A DNA stretch of 64,000 nucleotides from Linnemannia hyalina (Eukaryota > Mortierellomycota > Mortierellomycetes > Mortierellales > Mortierellaceae): NCBI GenBank assembly GCA_019671135.1, contig JAHRHY010000013.1, positions 806,001 through 870,000 of the forward strand, written 5' to 3'. Of this stretch, positions 45,064 to 60,533 are shown piece by piece (position 1 is the first letter of the stretch; the number at the start of each line of letters is the position of its first letter). The notes under the pieces were generated by a model, which worked only from the letters and a program-made list of their open reading frames with translations, did not search any database and was not told the DNA's origin. Made by a program: the position numbers and the translations under genes.

Positions 45064-46073
45064 GAGATGAGATATGATACCATAGCGAGATAAACCCCCA
45101 CGATATCTAGTGGGAGTAGATTCACGACCCCCCAAAACAAAACAACCCCCCCCCACCGAACCTACCCATACCAAACACATACCATAGGATAACAGTTTCC
45201 AAAACTCACAAAAAAAGATAACACTTTTCGTTGCAACAGCCAGATATCTTGTTGTGCTCTAGTATCTCTGCCTGCATGCATTTGCATATACAATGGGATG
45301 ATAGTCATTACGTCCATTACCCTAATTTTTTCTTTTCGATTGGCAGTCCTCCCAAGGGGATGCAGAGTGATACGAGCGTGTGAGCGTACCGCGCGCTCAG
45401 AAAGAACCAATCCCAGATGTTCAGAAAGTAGATCGAAACAACCCCACATCCACTAACAACCGCAGCAAACACATCTTCGTCAGTTGTGGGGGGGGGGGAA
45501 GTCTCGGCTCTAAACAGAGAAGATTATCGGGGTTTTTTTTGTCTCTTCACGTATTAGCTTTTAGAGAGAGTGAAGGTTTGTTATCTGAGTGAGACAACAA
45601 TTGTTGGGATAGGGAGATGGGGGGAGTGAAGGCGAGTGGAGAAAGTAGATTGAGAACCCCAGGACCGTGTTTCCAAGATGCGGGTAACACGGACCGCGCG
45701 AATGAGAACGAGCGGACTATGGATGTGTGTCCATGTTGGGTGCAACTGGTTGAGTGGAGAGACAAAAGAGGCGAGACATCGGAGTCAGCTTGATTTGGGT
45801 AGGGCAATGGGTTAAGAGAGTTACGTGTTGATATGAAGGACATGCGATCGAGGAAGAAAAGCTGTGTGTTCGTGTACAACATTCAAAAGGGGACCAATCA
45901 TCCTCTTTTCTCTTCTTTCTTTCTTTTTTTTTTCTTTTCTGTCCACACTCACTCACCCACACACACCCCTCCACAAAACGGTCGATCCTTGTACAAACAA
46001 CTTACACCCTCTCGACCACACACTCTAATATCACCAACCAGCACCTTAACAACCAAACAACAACACCGCAAAG
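45064..46073. promoter_or_regulatory. Spacer upstream of hexokinase
   Basis: 1,010 bp with no gene. It contains a G10 run near 45487 and a T/C-rich tract at about 45900-45945, then a C/A-rich leader into ATG 46074. It is likely the hexokinase promoter plus the 3' region of the upstream gene. Confidence 0.5.
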
Positions 46074-48937
<2,864 letters not shown>

Positions 48938-50892
48938 CAGGCCTTCTCCACTAGTACCCCTGCCTCGTAAAATAGTAGCACTTTTTTTTGTTAGCGGAGA
49001 CTTCTTGCTGGGACATTTTCAGTTCTTGTGCCCCATCTTACAGTAGTACATTCGTTCAATTCCTACCTTACTTGTTGATAGTTTTCCGTACACATTGTAA
49101 ATAGAAAAACAAATATTTTATCTTCTGCAAGGGATGAGGGGGTGTGCGAGAGGACGGGAAGAATGGGAAGTGGCGGTCATTTTCTATGTTGGTGTTGGTA
49201 GTGGTGGGGTGATGTGCTGTGAGCAGCTGGGATACTAAAAAAAAAGAGCTTGTGATGTTACACAGAAAGAGGCGGCCCCTGTCCATTTTTTATATTAGAA
49301 GGTCGGAAGGGGAAAACCATCGTCTGCAAGGTATGTGTTGTTTTTTTCCCAGATGAGAATTGAGAGGGTGATGGGGGGGCCGTGAACCCATGCAGCATCG
49401 GAGTGTTTGCTTTGCTGTCGGCTTTGTTGAAATGCCTGTGTGTGAACACCCTAGTCTCCCGTCTTTTTGTTTAGGTGTTTGGGTGATGTGTAATTTGAAC
49501 TAATGTATCTGTCGATGTGTAAATGCAATCTATCTATGTTTGATGGAGTTGTAACAGTTGGACCACTGCTCCTTTCAGTGGAGAACCGTCATAACGCTTG
49601 ATCAACCCCTTGATTGACAAAGACTTTAAAGTCGAGGCAAAGGCGAGGCGAATAGTGATTGATGCTGCTGCTGCTCAGAAGAATGGCCTTTGTGCCGCTT
49701 TTCATATTTATTTCGTGCTTGTTCCGAGTTGAGGGATGAAGAGGAGGGAGTAGTGGCCCTTTGCTCTGCCCTTTGCTCTGCCCTCTGTCATGAGGCAGAG
49801 ATCTCAAACAAAGCCCGTTCTTGAAACGAATGAATGAAAGACCTACGATCAAAAAAAGCGTTTATCTAATTATTTATTACCCGTTGAGCAATTGAGCACT
49901 CTTAAAAAGATGGTGCGCCAATCTGAGAACGAGAGAAGAATGAAAGTCAACTCTTTTTTTTTTTTTTTTTCCTTCCTTTTCATTCATCTCACAGCGCACC
50001 CGGACGAGAGCCGCGTTCCGATGGACAGACCGGCCTGGGAGCACAATAGAATATGTCAACCCAACGCTATTTCGGTTGATACTTCCGCACTGTGGTTGCT
50101 TTGCTGCCTCATAAACTCCTCAATAGTGGTTGTGGTTTCGCTCTGGTTTGGTGTTTGTGCTTTGTGATCGATTACAATGGCTAATTGGGTTTATTGTTTG
50201 CAGGTGGGGCACAAAACAAGGAATGAAGCAAAAATAAAGAGGAGAGATGCCAGCCATTATTGGGGCTGTCTTTGCGTAGTAGACAAAGCATTACACAATT
50301 GCACATATGAAAAACTGGGAGCACAGAGCTGCGAATGGGTACGGAGGTGCCACACAGAACAGAGCAAGCACAAACAATTCAGGCAAAAGTAGAAAGAAAA
50401 AGGAGAGAAACCAAAAGAAGCGCATGCACGTTCTCAGTCAAACTTATTCTTTCTCTCGTACTCCATCTCGCATTTCCTTCCTTTTTTTTCCCTCTTCTCC
50501 TTTCTCCTTGTCCTTCACATTCTTCCTCTATCGCGCCACGCAAATCTCGACAATCCCTCGACCTCTCTCCTCTTCTCCTCTTCTTCTCTTTCAACCATCG
50601 CCTCACAGATACATCCCCCACGCTTCTCTCCCACTTTTCGAAAACATACGCCCAAAAATCGAACACTTAATCTTTTTCGCCTTGACCAGGAAAATCCACC
50701 ACCTTTTCTCCACTTCACACCTTCCTTTTCCTACTCCTCAGGAAACACTACCCATACGCCATTCCATTTTCTTCCTCGGGCAAAAAACTCAAACCAGCAG
50801 ATCATTCCCCCTTTCCTTTCCTTTTCTCCCCGCCCACTTTTTTTTTTCTATCGACGATTATCAAATCCACTTACATATTCGCCAAAATAACC

Positions 50893-50965
50893 ATGGTCGA
50901 AATCCTGCGTGCACATCAATTCCAGCGACATCAACAGTCCTTCAAGATGCATACACAAGGACAAG
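50893..50965 (+). other. Possible first exon of an unresolved small gene
   Basis: A pyrimidine-rich leader ends in AACCATGG at 50890-50896. The frame reads MVEILRAHQFQRHQQSFKMH and ends at a plausible donor, AAG|GTAAAG at 50966. I could not find a downstream exon that joins convincingly: the acceptor at 51157-51158 gives only about 20 more residues before a stop. It may be a real short gene, an upstream exon, or chance. Confidence 0.2.
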
Positions 50966-52782
50966 GTAAAGTAGAAAAAAAAAACCTACGACACTTTTAC
51001 CTGCAACTGAACAACAACCCTACCCTCTCCGGGTCTCTCCACTTTCCCACAGTCTTGCTTTTTTTTTTTTTTTTTTTTTACGGTTTGTTTAATCGTTATA
51101 TCAATTCCCGACATGGAGACCATCACTATGCGGCATCTCATTCGTCACTGATATCCAGGAACGCTCAAAAACACCGATGGGGGGAAGTCCTGGCGGAGGA
51201 AAGATGTTTACCTATTCACTTTTTGACTTTTTGGTCTACCGTTTCGTTCGCCCACTCTTTGTGTGTGTCTTTGAAGACAATCGCTTTTTGGGCTCTTATG
51301 GGAAGGAGGAGGAGGAGGAGGTGGGGGAAGAGGTGGAAGGACAACAATTGTTCGAATATTACAGGCTGGAGAAGGGAAGTGGATTAAAGGCAATTTACAC
51401 AACGTACTCCTTCCCAGCCCAGCCCACTCCAGTCCAGCCTCCGGGTACTTTGTCCATTGATAGGGGGGAGGAAAGTAAGACGGTGGAGAAGGGGGGGAAG
51501 GGAGGAGGGAGTAATGTGAAATGGTAGGATATGGTTAATTGCTACCGACCCTGGAAACCAATTAGACCGTTGAAGGAAAAATAGGGAAGGCAGGGTTTAT
51601 TTACAGGCGGGAAAGGAAGGAGAAAACCCAAAAAGAACAAAAAAAAAAAAGTTAACAAACGTGTTATGTCTTTGGAAGAGAGATTTTGTGCGATTTGTTT
51701 ATTTCTGTCATCTTCCTTCTGCTTCCTCCTTGCAGGGGAGGAGGACCAGGGGACGGGAAGCGAGTGCGAGATGTTGAGAGAGAGAGAGAGAGAGAGGAAG
51801 GGAGAGAAAGGAGGTGAAAGGGAAAATAGCTGTGGACCATCAGCGGCAGTCAAGGGGAAGACATGAGATACAAGGGGGTTGTTGGGTTGGCAGGGGTTAG
51901 AAAGTGAGATGTTGATTGTTATTATTATCATCTGGCATATGGCAGGGTAACTGTAGGCTGGTTTTTGGTTAATTGGCCTTTATGCATGATGGAAAGAGTG
52001 TTTTTGTTTTGATATTTTAGTTGGGCGACCATGAGGTGGAAAATCAGGCATTTGGGACAATGAAGCTACCTTGATACGGTAGATGAGTGGGTGGGAAAAA
52101 GGGTGGAGAAGAAGAGGCCATGATAAGGGTCAAGCGAGGTAGAGAGAGACGAAGGGCGAGAATAAGGAAGAAAAGGAAGAGAGAGAGAGATAGAGACGAA
52201 TAGAAAGAGAGATGAGTGTCTGCGACCAAGGATGGATAGGGCGGGTGAGGCTGATGGATGAGGCCATGGCGCAAGGCGCCAAATGCAAAAGAATATTTGA
52301 GGAGGGACAAGCAATGGGACGAAAGAGAACAGATGACACACAGTTGTAGAGACTAAGAAGGAACCCAATTACGCGGCGGCGTGGACTAAGGACGGTCGTT
52401 GGAGAGATGGGGGGTGTAGAAGGTGGATGTGTGTGTGCATCAGAGTTAAAGGGGCGAGGACGGATGTATCCATGTCGGTTCCTTCAAAGTACTATGGGGA
52501 TGGAGTAATAATGATAAGTGATTGAACTGATACAAGAGTCCTCTGATGGCCAATGAGTGACGAGGAGCGGCATGCCTTTCCCTCCCCTTGATATGTCTGA
52601 GGATCATCAATTCGTCTGTTTTTCTTAGTAGGGTTTAGTTTGTTGTCTCTCTTCTGCCTGCACATGGCCCTTCCCCATCTGCCCCCCTTTTCTTTTTCTT
52701 TATCTCTTCCTTGCCTTTCCTTTCCTTTCCTTTCTCTCTCTCTCTCTTTTCTTCCTTCTTCTTCCTTCCCTTTTCTTCTTTC

Positions 52783-52832
52783 TTCTCTCTTCTCTCTTCT
52801 CTCTTCTCTCTTCTCTCTCTCTCTCTCTCTTC
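52783..52832 (+). repeat. 7-bp TTCTCTC tandem repeat and CT run
   Basis: About five copies of a 7-bp pyrimidine unit pass into a CT dinucleotide run, about 330 bp upstream of the homeobox start. Confidence 0.85.
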
Positions 52833-53154
52833 ACCCTTCCCCTACCCATCTTTCTTCTCTCTTTCGCCCTCTTCTCAGTCGATATATAATCGCAAATTGC
52901 TCTCTCTCTCTCTCTCTCACCCACTCTCACCCACACAATACCCGACGATATCCCATAAAATAATTCCTCGCTCTTCACTCACTGTCTCCCTCCTCTTCCT
53001 CTTTACCTTTTATTTATTCCTCTTTTGTCCATTCCCCTCTCACTTCTCCTGCTCCTCACCGTCATCAACCCACCTGTCCAACCCCCTTACACTTTTTCTC
53101 TTTGCCTTTTTCTCTTTGCCTTTTTGCTCTATTGCCTCATCAACCCAAAAAAAA

Positions 53155-56146
53155 ATGGCCTCAGATCCCCATAGACTGTCCCTCCAAGGTCAACAACCCT
53201 CTCCCCACCACCCGTACCCCCAGCAGCAACAACCTCAGCAACAGCAACACCCGCAACCTCAGCAACAACAACAGCAACAGGAAAGTACCAATGCCTCGGC
53301 AGCAGCAGCAGCAGCAGCGGCGGTAGCAGCCCAGGCTGACCAGCCCAAGAAGGCCAAGCGTAAGCGCATCACCCCCGAGCAGCTTGAGGACCTCGTGGGA
53401 CTGTTCGAGAAGACTGACACGCCTTCGTTCGAGATTCGGGAGAACCTGGCCAAGAAACTCGGCATGACCAACAGAGAGATCCAGGTAATACCTTTTACTC
53501 CATCATCTTGCTGTGTGTATATGTGGGTGTATGCATATGTGTGCCTGCACTTTCTTTGTAAAAGCCTTTCTTTCCGTGCTGCACCTACCCGGTGATTGTA
53601 TTATGTTTGCACTTAGTGCTCGTCCCTCCTTCCCTTTGAAGGGTTTATTACGCAACAAACCGACACACAGGACACACACACAACTGAGCAAAGACAACCA
53701 AAAACTTACTTTGTACTCACACTAAAGCAAACAGAAGCACGTACGCACACAACCTTCCTGACAGACAAAAAAAAATGGACGTGCTGGATCCCTGCCTTTA
53801 CCCTCCTTGACCTTGTCGAACGTGTGTGTTGAAGGGTGTACATAATGCAACAAAGAAAAAAGAAAAAAAAAGTGATGAGGGAGCAACCTTATTGAACAAT
53901 ATAACCTTCTCTTCCCTCTCGTCTCGTGCCTTTAGGTCTGGTTCCAGAACAGGAGAGCCAAGGCCAACAGGATCAAGATCAACGAGCAGGCTGCCCTCCA
54001 CCATCAGCAACACCTCCAGCAGCAACAGATGCAGCAGCACCTCCAGGGTCACCATCACCACCCCCACCACCATCGCAGCAATAGCGCCAGCGGCTTTGGC
54101 GGTCACCCCGGCCACACCGCCCACTCTGCACCCGCCACCCCTCAACAACCCATCCCCGGCCACCACCAACAGCACAGCAGCACCAATGGCGGTGGTAATA
54201 ATGGGTCCCATTCTACCCAGGAATCGTCCGCATACGGATATTTCGGCCCCAATGGCTCGTCGTCGCCACCGATGACCATGCCCACCGCCACGCCTCGCAC
54301 GCACTCGTCGCAATCTCAACGTGGCCCGTCCAACAATCGGCGTCCCGTCTCCTTATACGACCTCGGGAGCTACGGGCAGCATCTTCAAACTCAGCAGTTT
54401 CAGCAGACCCCGGGCGCTTTCCAGCCTCAGCAGCACTCCTCGTCGTCTTCCTCTTCTTCGTCCCTCTACAGCCCATCATCCCATAACCAGTCTTCCGGTG
54501 GCCATGGGCACGGCCACGGCCATGGCCACTCACACTCGGGCTCGTTCTCAAGCGCCTTTGGCATGGACATTATCATGGCCAAGAACGCTCCCTCTGCTAC
54601 CTCCTCGTCACAGCGCCCTCTTCTCCCGCCACCCATCAACAGTCTGAACAATCAGCGCCGAACAGGACCACCCGGCGGTGGTCAGTCTTTCGAGAACTTT
54701 GATGACACTAGGCGCCAGAACCGTCATGAGCGCACCATGTCCGAGGGCCACCCTGCAGGCTACATGTCACCGACGTCATTGTCGCCCATCTCACCTCCTC
54801 CCGAGCGGATGAGTGATACTTTGCAGTACCGTGATGAATACAGAGATACCAAGGAAGATTCGCCCTCATCTGTTACTCAACCTTCCCCCTTTGCCAATGG
54901 CAACCACACCAAATCTAGCGCTACAAGCAACAACCGCCACAGCACATCGTGGTCCTCGTTCGGGCTCAAGGCCGAGGAAATGGATACGCCCATCATCCCC
55001 CGCGAGCGTCCCTCGAGTGCCTACTTTGCCAGCACGACCAAGAACAGGCAGTCATATGACGATGCACAGTATGACGAGCATCAACAGCTCATGCGCGATA
55101 ACTTCAACATGGACACAAGGCTGGTCATCTCCGAGGAGGAACCCCGACCCGAATCGGCGATTGATCTTTTGGCGTTTGCGGCTGCCTATGTTCAAGAGTC
55201 TGAGGAGCACAAGAAGGACGGCAAGGATAACAACGACGAAAAGCGAGAGATGGCCGCACTGTTGAACACCAGCAACAAGCGTCAATCCTTTCACGGGCCA
55301 TCAGGATACCCAAGCAAAGAGCCCTATCAGGATGAGCCCTCTGCATCGTCCACCTCTCGCTACTCATCCTCCGGCATGACTTGGGAGGCCAGCCCACCTA
55401 TCGGCGGTGGTAGTGGCAACAGCACCTTCAACTCTAACAGCAACAGTAACCCCAACAACGAGGTGATGCCTGTTCCCAGGCGTCGTGGAGGAGATGATGG
55501 TCCATATGTCTCACGCCGCCGCCCAGTCACATATGGCGGAAGCGGGTTTCTCTATGACCACCAGGAGAACCAGTTCATGCCCCAGTCACCATCGTCGTCC
55601 TTGGCCTCTTACAGCCGACCCTCGCCCAGCTCCAACCCCAGGCGGCTTAGCTACCGGAGCTCGACCGAGACTGGGAGCAGTCAGTTGCTTCTTCAGAGAG
55701 GCCTGACGCGCCCCAGACGCTCATCATCGACTGCAGCCTCGGGGATCATGAACCATGCGCTCCCACCATCGTCCATGATCCCCGTCTTGCCTCCTATCCT
55801 GAGCGAGAGCAACAGCGGCGGTAACAATGGTGCCAACGGTAACAACCGATTGTTGTCACCTGTGATGGTCCCCTCTCCCCAGTTTGGATCCTCTCGTTTG
55901 GCAAGACAGGACAGCAGCCAGAGCAACGGCGACAGCATGAACAACCTCAGCGTTAATAACCGGGAATCACCAGGATCGGACTCGTATTCGCGCGACTCTA
56001 TGAACGACTCTCATGCCAGCCGTGACGAGGAGATGGAGGAGATCAGGGAGGAGGCAGAGATGATGGACGACTCTATGCAGCGTGCCACCAAGCGACGAAG
56101 CGGGAACTTCAATGCCATGTTCAGTTACGGCGTTGGTGCTCAATAG
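53155..56146 (+). CDS. Homeodomain transcription factor
   Basis: Two exons: 53155-53484 and 53936-56146 (846 residues); intron 451 nt. The homeodomain is at about residues 65-124: basic arm KKAKRKRITPEQLEDL, helix 2 FEIRENLAKKLGMTN, and recognition helix REIQVWFQNRRAKANR, with Trp112 and Asn115 at the invariant positions 48 and 51. It is a typical 60-residue class, without the three-residue TALE insertion. Before it lie Gln-rich and poly-Ala tracts; after it Gln/His-rich tracts, then a long Ser/Asn/Pro-rich tail ending in an acidic helix (DEEMEEIREEAEMMDD) and a basic RATKRRSGNFNAMF. It is a nuclear DNA-binding regulator; targets are unknown. The intron splits the homeodomain between positions 46 and 47. 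Confidence 0.93.
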
Positions 56147-56509
56147 TGCCATTGAGTACCCCCTTAGTTTAGCTGTTCATTTTTTTTTCTTTGTTCTTTC
56201 GTTTATTTTACTGTTGTAAGTTTAGCACCTCATTGGCCCTAACGCCATTTCCATTTCATATCTCATTTCTTTTCGTAAGCATCCCACTTAAACCTGTAAC
56301 TGTTGATACGTCGTTTGGGTTCTTGCTGTCATTAATGATGCTAAGGAGTCGATTTTTTATAATCACCTGATCAAATCATTCCTCACGTATAAAATCTTAT
56401 TGTACGTGAGATTCAAAAGCAAACAAAACAAAGAAAAAATCAGACAGACACAAAAGAAAAGCGGGTGTTGTTGGTCGTGGATTCTTTCTTTTGCTTTCAA
56501 ACAACCAAA
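56147..56509. promoter_or_regulatory. Spacer upstream of RPS21
   Basis: 363 bp hold the 3' region of the homeobox gene and the RPS21 promoter. The last 40 bp before ATG are T/C-rich then A-rich. No further gene is seen. Confidence 0.5.
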
Positions 56510-57571
56510 ATGGAGACCCCCCAGATCACCCTCGAGACCTACGTCCCCCGCAAGTGGTAAATAACCGACACCATAGAGCGAACCACTACCGAACATCTCT
56601 TGGGAAACAACGGACACTTTTGGAGGTGGCATCTTTTTCTTCAAAGATGGGCAAGATCCATCATCCATCTTCAACTTTTTGCCGAAACTCATCCTTCCAA
56701 AAACAACAATAAGCACAACGACCGATCTTGTTGACGTTGTCAGGAGGGTGGAGGATACTACTGTTAACTTTGGAAGCAGAGATCGGGATCGGTACCTTCG
56801 ACCAAAGAGAAATAGATCGGAAAAGCAAGGAGGATCGATTGTCCAAATCCCATGGCGAACCCAACATCGATCGAATCCAATGCACTCGCTTCGACTTGCA
56901 CGTCTCGATCGACTCGACAACCCCTCAGCAAACACCACGATACGAGGAGCAACAGACAATTGACAGGACGACCTAATTGAGCCCTGTCAACAACCAGTTG
57001 GCGTATATATATTATTTTTTTATCACGGAAAAACAACCGAACAACTTGAAGAGACCCATCATTGTGCTCGGCCACTATTCTCAACACACTCACCCCTAGT
57101 CTTGCAGTTTTCGAAGAGAGACTGTGGCGCAGGAACACTAGGAGCTACCAAACACCCAGTCCTTTCCTCATAAGTTTTTGGACAATTGTTCAAATGAACT
57201 AGAATAATAACCCGTATCACTTTTTTTTCTTTCACTCGTAGCTCTGCCACTAACCGCCTCATTGGCGCCAAGGACCACGCCTCGGTCCAGATCAACATTG
57301 GTGGTGTTGACGAGAACGGTCGCTTCAACGGCTCTTTCACCACCTATGCCCTCTCTGGATACGTCCGTGCCCAGTCCGAGGCTGATGACTCCATCAACCG
57401 CCTTGCCACCAAGGATGGTTGTAAGTAGCCCTGATCTTTTTGCCCTTTTTTGTCGTTTCCCCTTGATATCATTTATTTATGTTATATAAGAGTATCGTAT
57501 ACTGACCTCACTTCATCTCTTCTTTTTATTTTCTTCTAGTGTTGTCCATGGTCTGGAACTACCAGAAGTAA
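56510..57571 (+). CDS. RPS21: 40S ribosomal protein S21 (eS21)
   Basis: Three exons: 56510-56556, 57242-57420, 57540-57571; 85 residues, matching the 81-87 of the family. Sequence runs [54 protein letters not shown], then [20 protein letters not shown]. It is a structural protein of the small subunit near the platform, needed for late 18S rRNA maturation. The first intron is 685 nt, the second 119 nt. AATAAA lies at 57635-57640. Long first introns in ribosomal protein genes can host snoRNAs or control expression; I found no C/D box pair on the sense strand. Confidence 0.97.
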
Positions 57572-58075
57572 ATTGTTGGGAATCTCTTGCTTTCCTTCAG
57601 TTGAACATTATAGAAAAATACTTTTCAAGGGAAGAATAAACCATTTTCAAACTTGAATGCATTTTTTTGTCGTGACTCCAAATGTGTAATATGTTCAGCA
57701 ACAACAGTGAACGAAAGAACTTCCAAAGCCTAGACGCGAGGTTATGATAACGACAGGTACAGACTTTGGGAAAAAAAAAAAAAAAAAAAAAAAAAAAGAC
57801 TTACACTTTTTTTTCTTGGCTCTTGACACGCTTGCTCAAGGGGCCAAAATGATGTGAGGGCCAAAAAAGGATAGACAGGCGAAAATGCGTACAAACATAT
57901 TTAAATTATTTAGTTTTTCTTTATGGCGTTGGGGTATCATGACGGAAAAGAAAAATGTATCTACGGGTGTGTGGGGTTTTGTGTACATGGTGGTGGCGAG
58001 TTACTTGGAGAAGATTGATGGAGATGAGAGAAAATGACAAAAAAAAAAGCAAAACTAAGAAAAAACAAAAAGTGT
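57572..58075. other. Convergent spacer between RPS21 and UAP1
   Basis: It carries AATAAA at 57635-57640 and an A27 homopolymer at 57771-57797. No gene is seen; it is a shared 3' region. Confidence 0.55.
57771..57797 (+). repeat. Homopolymer of 27 A
   Basis: Uninterrupted A run between the two convergent genes. It lies 200 bp after the RPS21 stop and well past its AATAAA, so it need not be a retroposed tail. Confidence 0.95.
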
Positions 58076-60533
58076 TTAGAAGAGGGCCTTCTCGAGGTCC
58101 TCCAAGGAGCTGATCAAGAGAGGAGTCTTGATAGACTTGCCGCTGACAAGGTTGCTCAAGCCCTCGCCAGAGTAGGTGACCAAGGGGGAAATCTCCAGAG
58201 TAGGGGCGCCCTCGAGCTGCTTATCATCTTCGCCAACAACGACCTTGCCGCCAGCGTTCTGAATGAACCGGACGTGCTGCTGTAAAATGTCCCTTCTGGA
58301 GGTCTCGGGGCAATCCTCTCCGGTACCGGGGGCATTCTTGAGGGGTGAGAATTCTTCCCGACGGTCGACCTCAAAGACGGCCATGCGCTGGGTGAAGGGG
58401 AAGACATCAAAGACAAACATCTCAAGCTTCATGCCGTTGACCTGCTTGGGCGCGACAACCTCGCCAGTGCTAATGTCCAAGGACTTGATCTTCTTGCGGG
58501 CAATGTGGTACTCGAGGTCTCCCTCGAACGACTCGACCTTGTTCAAGAAGTCGACAGTGTAAAAGTGGTTGGCGATGTTTCCGGCGCCAAAGGCCAACTG
58601 GCCGTTCCTGGGGTTGATCCTGTTGGCGACCTCTTCATCAATCTCAGAGTACTCGACAACGTTGAAGGCGGCATTGCGGAGGCAGACAACGCCAACGGGC
58701 TCATCGGGGGACTTCTTGCGGACGACCTTGGCACCACAGTCGGCGTTCTTGGAGACACAGTATCCGATAAAGACAGGGTCGGCAACGCGGACGAGACCGT
58801 TGTCGACACAGTAGGCGTGGAGGTACTCAATCTTGCGCTCGGCCATGTTGGCGAGAACTCCAGTGCCGCGAAGGGCAGCATAGACACCTCCGTTGCCATC
58901 GGGAGCGACGGCAATATGGGACTTGGACTCCATCATGATGCGGCCATCGAAGGTGAGGCAAGGGAGAGTTCCTAAGTGACGATTGGACACCGAGAATGAT
59001 CGAGAAATGAGAGAAACAGAGGGGAGTGCGTTAGTTTAAGTTTCTGACGTCTTGTGTTATTATTTCCCCAGTTCAATTTCCGGGCTGGAAATCTCATCGA
59101 TTGTCACACAGGGAGAGGGAGAAGAGCCCAGAGAGAAAAAAAATAAAGAAGGTTCCCACATCTCGTATAGCTTGCTTGCAGGCTGTTTGTGTCGTGTTGT
59201 CGGGCTATTTTCAGGCTGTCGTAGTTTTAGCATGTTACCCAGGCTGGTGCGATAAGGGCGGCGATCGCGGTGGCGGTAAAAGATATGACGATGATGATGA
59301 TGGATGAAAGTGGTGGTGATGGTAGTGGTATCAATGTCTTAGACACGAAGTATTAATGATCTCTTTTTTGTGTTTTTTCCAACCCCGTTTCGTTCCTGAT
59401 GGAAAGGTATCAACAAAGTATGCTCCAGTGGGGTAAAGATAGAGGCAGGCAACAAGCCGTCTGCACTCGGACAAACATTGAATGATAACGCGCGTTCCGG
59501 GAGATTAATGTAGAAGCGAGTATGCCATGATAAGCATTAACAAAGGAGAACAAAAACGGGGGGGAGAGAGAGAACGACCTCATGCAATGATTCGTGTTCG
59601 CCGATTGTCCTTGTACACGGTCGATAAGGGTTGAATGCAAGATGACGAGGACTTGTCACCCCTAAACATCGCCATTCTCTTTTGTTCCCTTTTGTTCAGC
59701 CTGCCGAATGTGTTTGTGTGCATCCATGATCAACATCCAGCGCCTTCGATCGTTTGAGCTTGGTGCAAAAATAGGCACAAAGGAAAATGATTGTTGCAGC
59801 CGAAAAAAAATAGGGTCCTGTTGATGTGCATAAATAAAGGGAACCAAGCAACAACTGTGCTTTTACCTTGCTCGAAGAAGACGACGTTGTCCTGGCTCAA
59901 TCCAAAGTAGCTGTGCTCCTCGAAGTACTTGACGGTGGCGGGGCGGGTGGGGCCCGAGGTCATGACATACCAAGGAATGATAACCTCCTCAGTGACACCC
60001 TCCTGCTCGCGGGCCAAAGCCTGGAGCTTGAAGATACGCTCGGCCTGGAGCTGGAAAAGAGACTTTGTCGAGGGCAACTGGATGTCGTAGCAGCCCTTGG
60101 GGGCGGTGGATCCGAGACGGGTACCCTGTCCTCCAGCGAGTAGGATGACGCCGACCTTGTTTTGGGCAATCTGCTTCAAGCCGATGGTCTGCCACTCATT
60201 GATCTTATCGGGCGAAGCTTCGAGGATCGAATCGAAGCACTCCTCGGGCAACGGAGCGAGGAGAGCAGACTGGTTGGTCAGCATGGGCGAGGGGCAGGTC
60301 GTGGCCTTTTGGTGGATACGGTTCACTCTCTCGACGTTGAGGTGGTGGAGCTGGTGGAGAAGGGTCGCCTGGTCAGCCTCGGAGAGGTCATCGTAGTAGG
60401 TGAGGAGATGGCCCTGACCGGCAGCCTGGTAGCGTTCCTTGATGAGGTGGTAGCTGAGGGGGGTCGAGGGTGAAGTCTCGGGGGAGACGGGCTTGGGAGT
60501 CTTGATGGAGAGAGGGGTAGTGGCGGCGATCAT
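58076..60533 (-). CDS. UAP1: UDP-N-acetylglucosamine pyrophosphorylase
   Basis: Two exons (minus): 60533-59867 and 58971-58076; 520 residues, phases matching, slightly longer than yeast Qri1. It has the UDP-sugar pyrophosphorylase signature LLAGGQGTRLGSTAPKG at residues 131-147, followed by KSLFQLQAERI and PWYVMTSGPT of the uridine site, GNGGVYAALRG for the amino sugar, and KKSPDEPVGVVC and FVFDVFPF in the C-terminal half. It makes UDP-GlcNAc from UTP and GlcNAc-1-phosphate in the cytosol. This is the last step toward the donor for chitin, N-glycans and GPI anchors. The intron is 895 nt (donor GTAAAA, acceptor TTAG), unusually long, and falls in a conserved segment (FFEQ-GTLPCLTFDG). The leader upstream of 60533 is pyrimidine-rich in the gene's sense. 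Confidence 0.96.
58972..59866 (-). other. 895-nt intron of UAP1
   Basis: Donor GTAAAA and acceptor CTTAG flank 895 nt with no recognisable exon or RNA. It contains TGA/GAT-rich simple sequence near 59285-59330. Confidence 0.8.

Larger units (their letters stand above)
48938..53154. other. 4.2-kb spacer between hexokinase and the homeobox gene
   Basis: No gene is firmly supported. 50.43-50.88 kb is pyrimidine-rich on plus and ends in a good start context at 50893 (listed separately). 51.77-52.37 kb is purine-rich on plus. 52.62-53.15 kb is again pyrimidine-rich and leads into the homeobox start. Runs include T near 49954-49970 and T21 at 51059-51079. A short direct repeat of CCCTTTGCTCTG lies at about 49757-49782. 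Confidence 0.5.

Noticed and set aside
51177..51527. Plus-strand frame with GGSPGGGKMFTYSLF
   Set aside because: It does not join in frame with the candidate first exon at 50893 using the nearest acceptor, and its second half is repeat-like Glu/Gly.
56557..57241. snoRNA in the RPS21 intron
   Set aside because: No sense-strand C box with a matching D box and flanking stem was seen.
57771..57797. A27 tract as a retroposon tail
   Set aside because: No element body, reverse transcriptase frame or target-site duplication is visible nearby.
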